The position numbers were made by a program, and so were the translations under genes. Of a stretch of 6,092 nucleotides of DNA, positions 5,715-6,092 are shown piece by piece. The DNA lies in NCBI GenBank assembly GCA_023424585.1, contig JAFADT010000497.1:1-6092 (forward strand), given 5' to 3'. Position 1 is the first letter of the stretch. Each line of letters opens with the position of its first letter. Under the pieces are notes generated by a model, which was not told the DNA's origin, searched no databases, and saw nothing but the letters and a program-made list of their open reading frames with translations. This DNA comes from Pseudomonadota bacterium (GTDB lineage Bacteria > Myxococcota > Myxococcia > Myxococcales > Myxococcaceae).

Positions 5715-6092
5715 ATGAGCCGCCCCCTCCAGGCGGGCTGGGACTCCAAGCAGGGCCGCCGGGACTACCAGCAGGACGCGGTGGGGTTCTGCGAGGGGCC
5801 CGCCGGGTGGCTCGGCGTGGTGGCGGACGGGGTGGGCAGCTACGAGGGGATCGACCGCGCGTCGGTGCTCGCCGTTGAGTCCGCCATCGCCAGCACGGCG
5901 TCGGCGCTCGTGGACGGTGGCGACCTGCCCCTCTACGCGGCGACCGCGGTGGAGGACACGCACGCCAACATCCGCCGTGAGATGGACGCCCTGGGCAAGC
6001 CGGGGGCGACGACGCTGGCCCTGGTGCTGGTGGCCGGGGCGCGCGCGGTGGTGGCGCACGTGGGCGACAGCCGGGTGTACCGGCTGCGCGCG
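5715..6092 (+). CDS. PP2C-type (PPM) Ser/Thr protein phosphatase, N-terminal part
   Basis: The 126 codons seen run in frame to the right edge, so the C-terminal half is missing. PP2C phosphatases remove phosphate from Ser or Thr using two metal ions and commonly oppose Hanks-type kinases, which are abundant in myxobacteria. Visible motifs are R16-D-Y-Q-Q-D21 (the R-x-x-N-x-D position), the metal-binding D38-G in VVADGVGSYEG, GATTLALVLV near 97-106, and AHVGDSRVYRL near 114-124. The remaining metal-binding aspartates would lie beyond the edge. There is no signal peptide or membrane segment, so a cytoplasmic location is likely. ATG 5715 is the only possible start after the in-frame stop at 5691. 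GAAGGG (5700-5705), nine bases upstream, is a plausible ribosome binding site. Its partner kinase is not in the window. Confidence 0.94.
   Translation, partial: MSRPLQAGWDSKQGRRDYQQDAVGFCEGPAGWLGVVADGVGSYEGIDRASVLAVESAIASTASALVDGGDLPLYAATAVEDTHANIRREMDALGKPGATTLALVLVAGARAVVAHVGDSRVYRLRA

Noticed and set aside
4416..6059. 547-codon minus-strand open frame
   Set aside because: It runs antisense across the phosphatase and the tRNA and then in the wrong frame through the oxygenase gene. This is high-GC stop-codon depletion, not a gene.

Overview
The window is very GC-rich. Codon third positions in the confident genes are nearly all G or C. The protein families and the sparse Shine-Dalgarno signals fit a myxobacterium (Myxococcota, for example a Corallococcus/Myxococcus relative). 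That assignment is inference from composition and protein style, not from a marker gene.

Layout, left to right: (1) 1-1515, minus strand: the N-terminal 505 residues of a fused TOMM (thiazole/oxazole-modified peptide) cyclodehydratase, with a RiPP-recognition winged helix, an E1/ThiF-like zinc domain and a YcaO domain. The left edge cuts it inside the YcaO ATP-binding core. (2) 1516-1611: a 96-bp divergent promoter region. (3) 1612-3297, plus strand: a complete pro-kumamolisin-type S53 serine-carboxyl peptidase with an intact catalytic set and a degenerate calcium site. (4) 3298-3337: a short convergent junction holding a strong GC hairpin. (5) 3338-4927, minus strand: a 529-residue metallo-beta-lactamase-fold protein whose length, N-terminal domain and metal-ligand pattern match CmlA, the diiron beta-hydroxylase of chloramphenicol biosynthesis, rather than a hydrolase. 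(6) 4928-5317: a non-coding stretch with two inverted-repeat structures and the tRNA promoter. (7) 5318-5391, plus strand: tRNA-Arg(CCU), followed by a 14-bp hairpin. (8) 5438-5714: a gap with several small hairpins and a doubtful small ORF. (9) 5715-6092, plus strand: the first 126 residues of a PP2C-type Ser/Thr protein phosphatase, cut by the right edge.

How the parts may work together: the TOMM cyclodehydratase and the S53 protease start from one shared 96-bp region. The protease could therefore belong to a peptide-maturation locus, but no precursor peptide, dehydrogenase or transporter is visible here. The CmlA-like oxygenase converges on the protease. CmlA itself acts on an amino acid held on an NRPS carrier protein, and no NRPS is in the window. 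The most interesting open question is whether a TOMM synthetase, a sedolisin and a CmlA-type beta-hydroxylase form one natural-product locus or are chance neighbours. The tRNA and the PP2C gene look like unrelated chromosomal genes. No insertion sequence, CRISPR array, attachment-site duplication or replication origin was seen.
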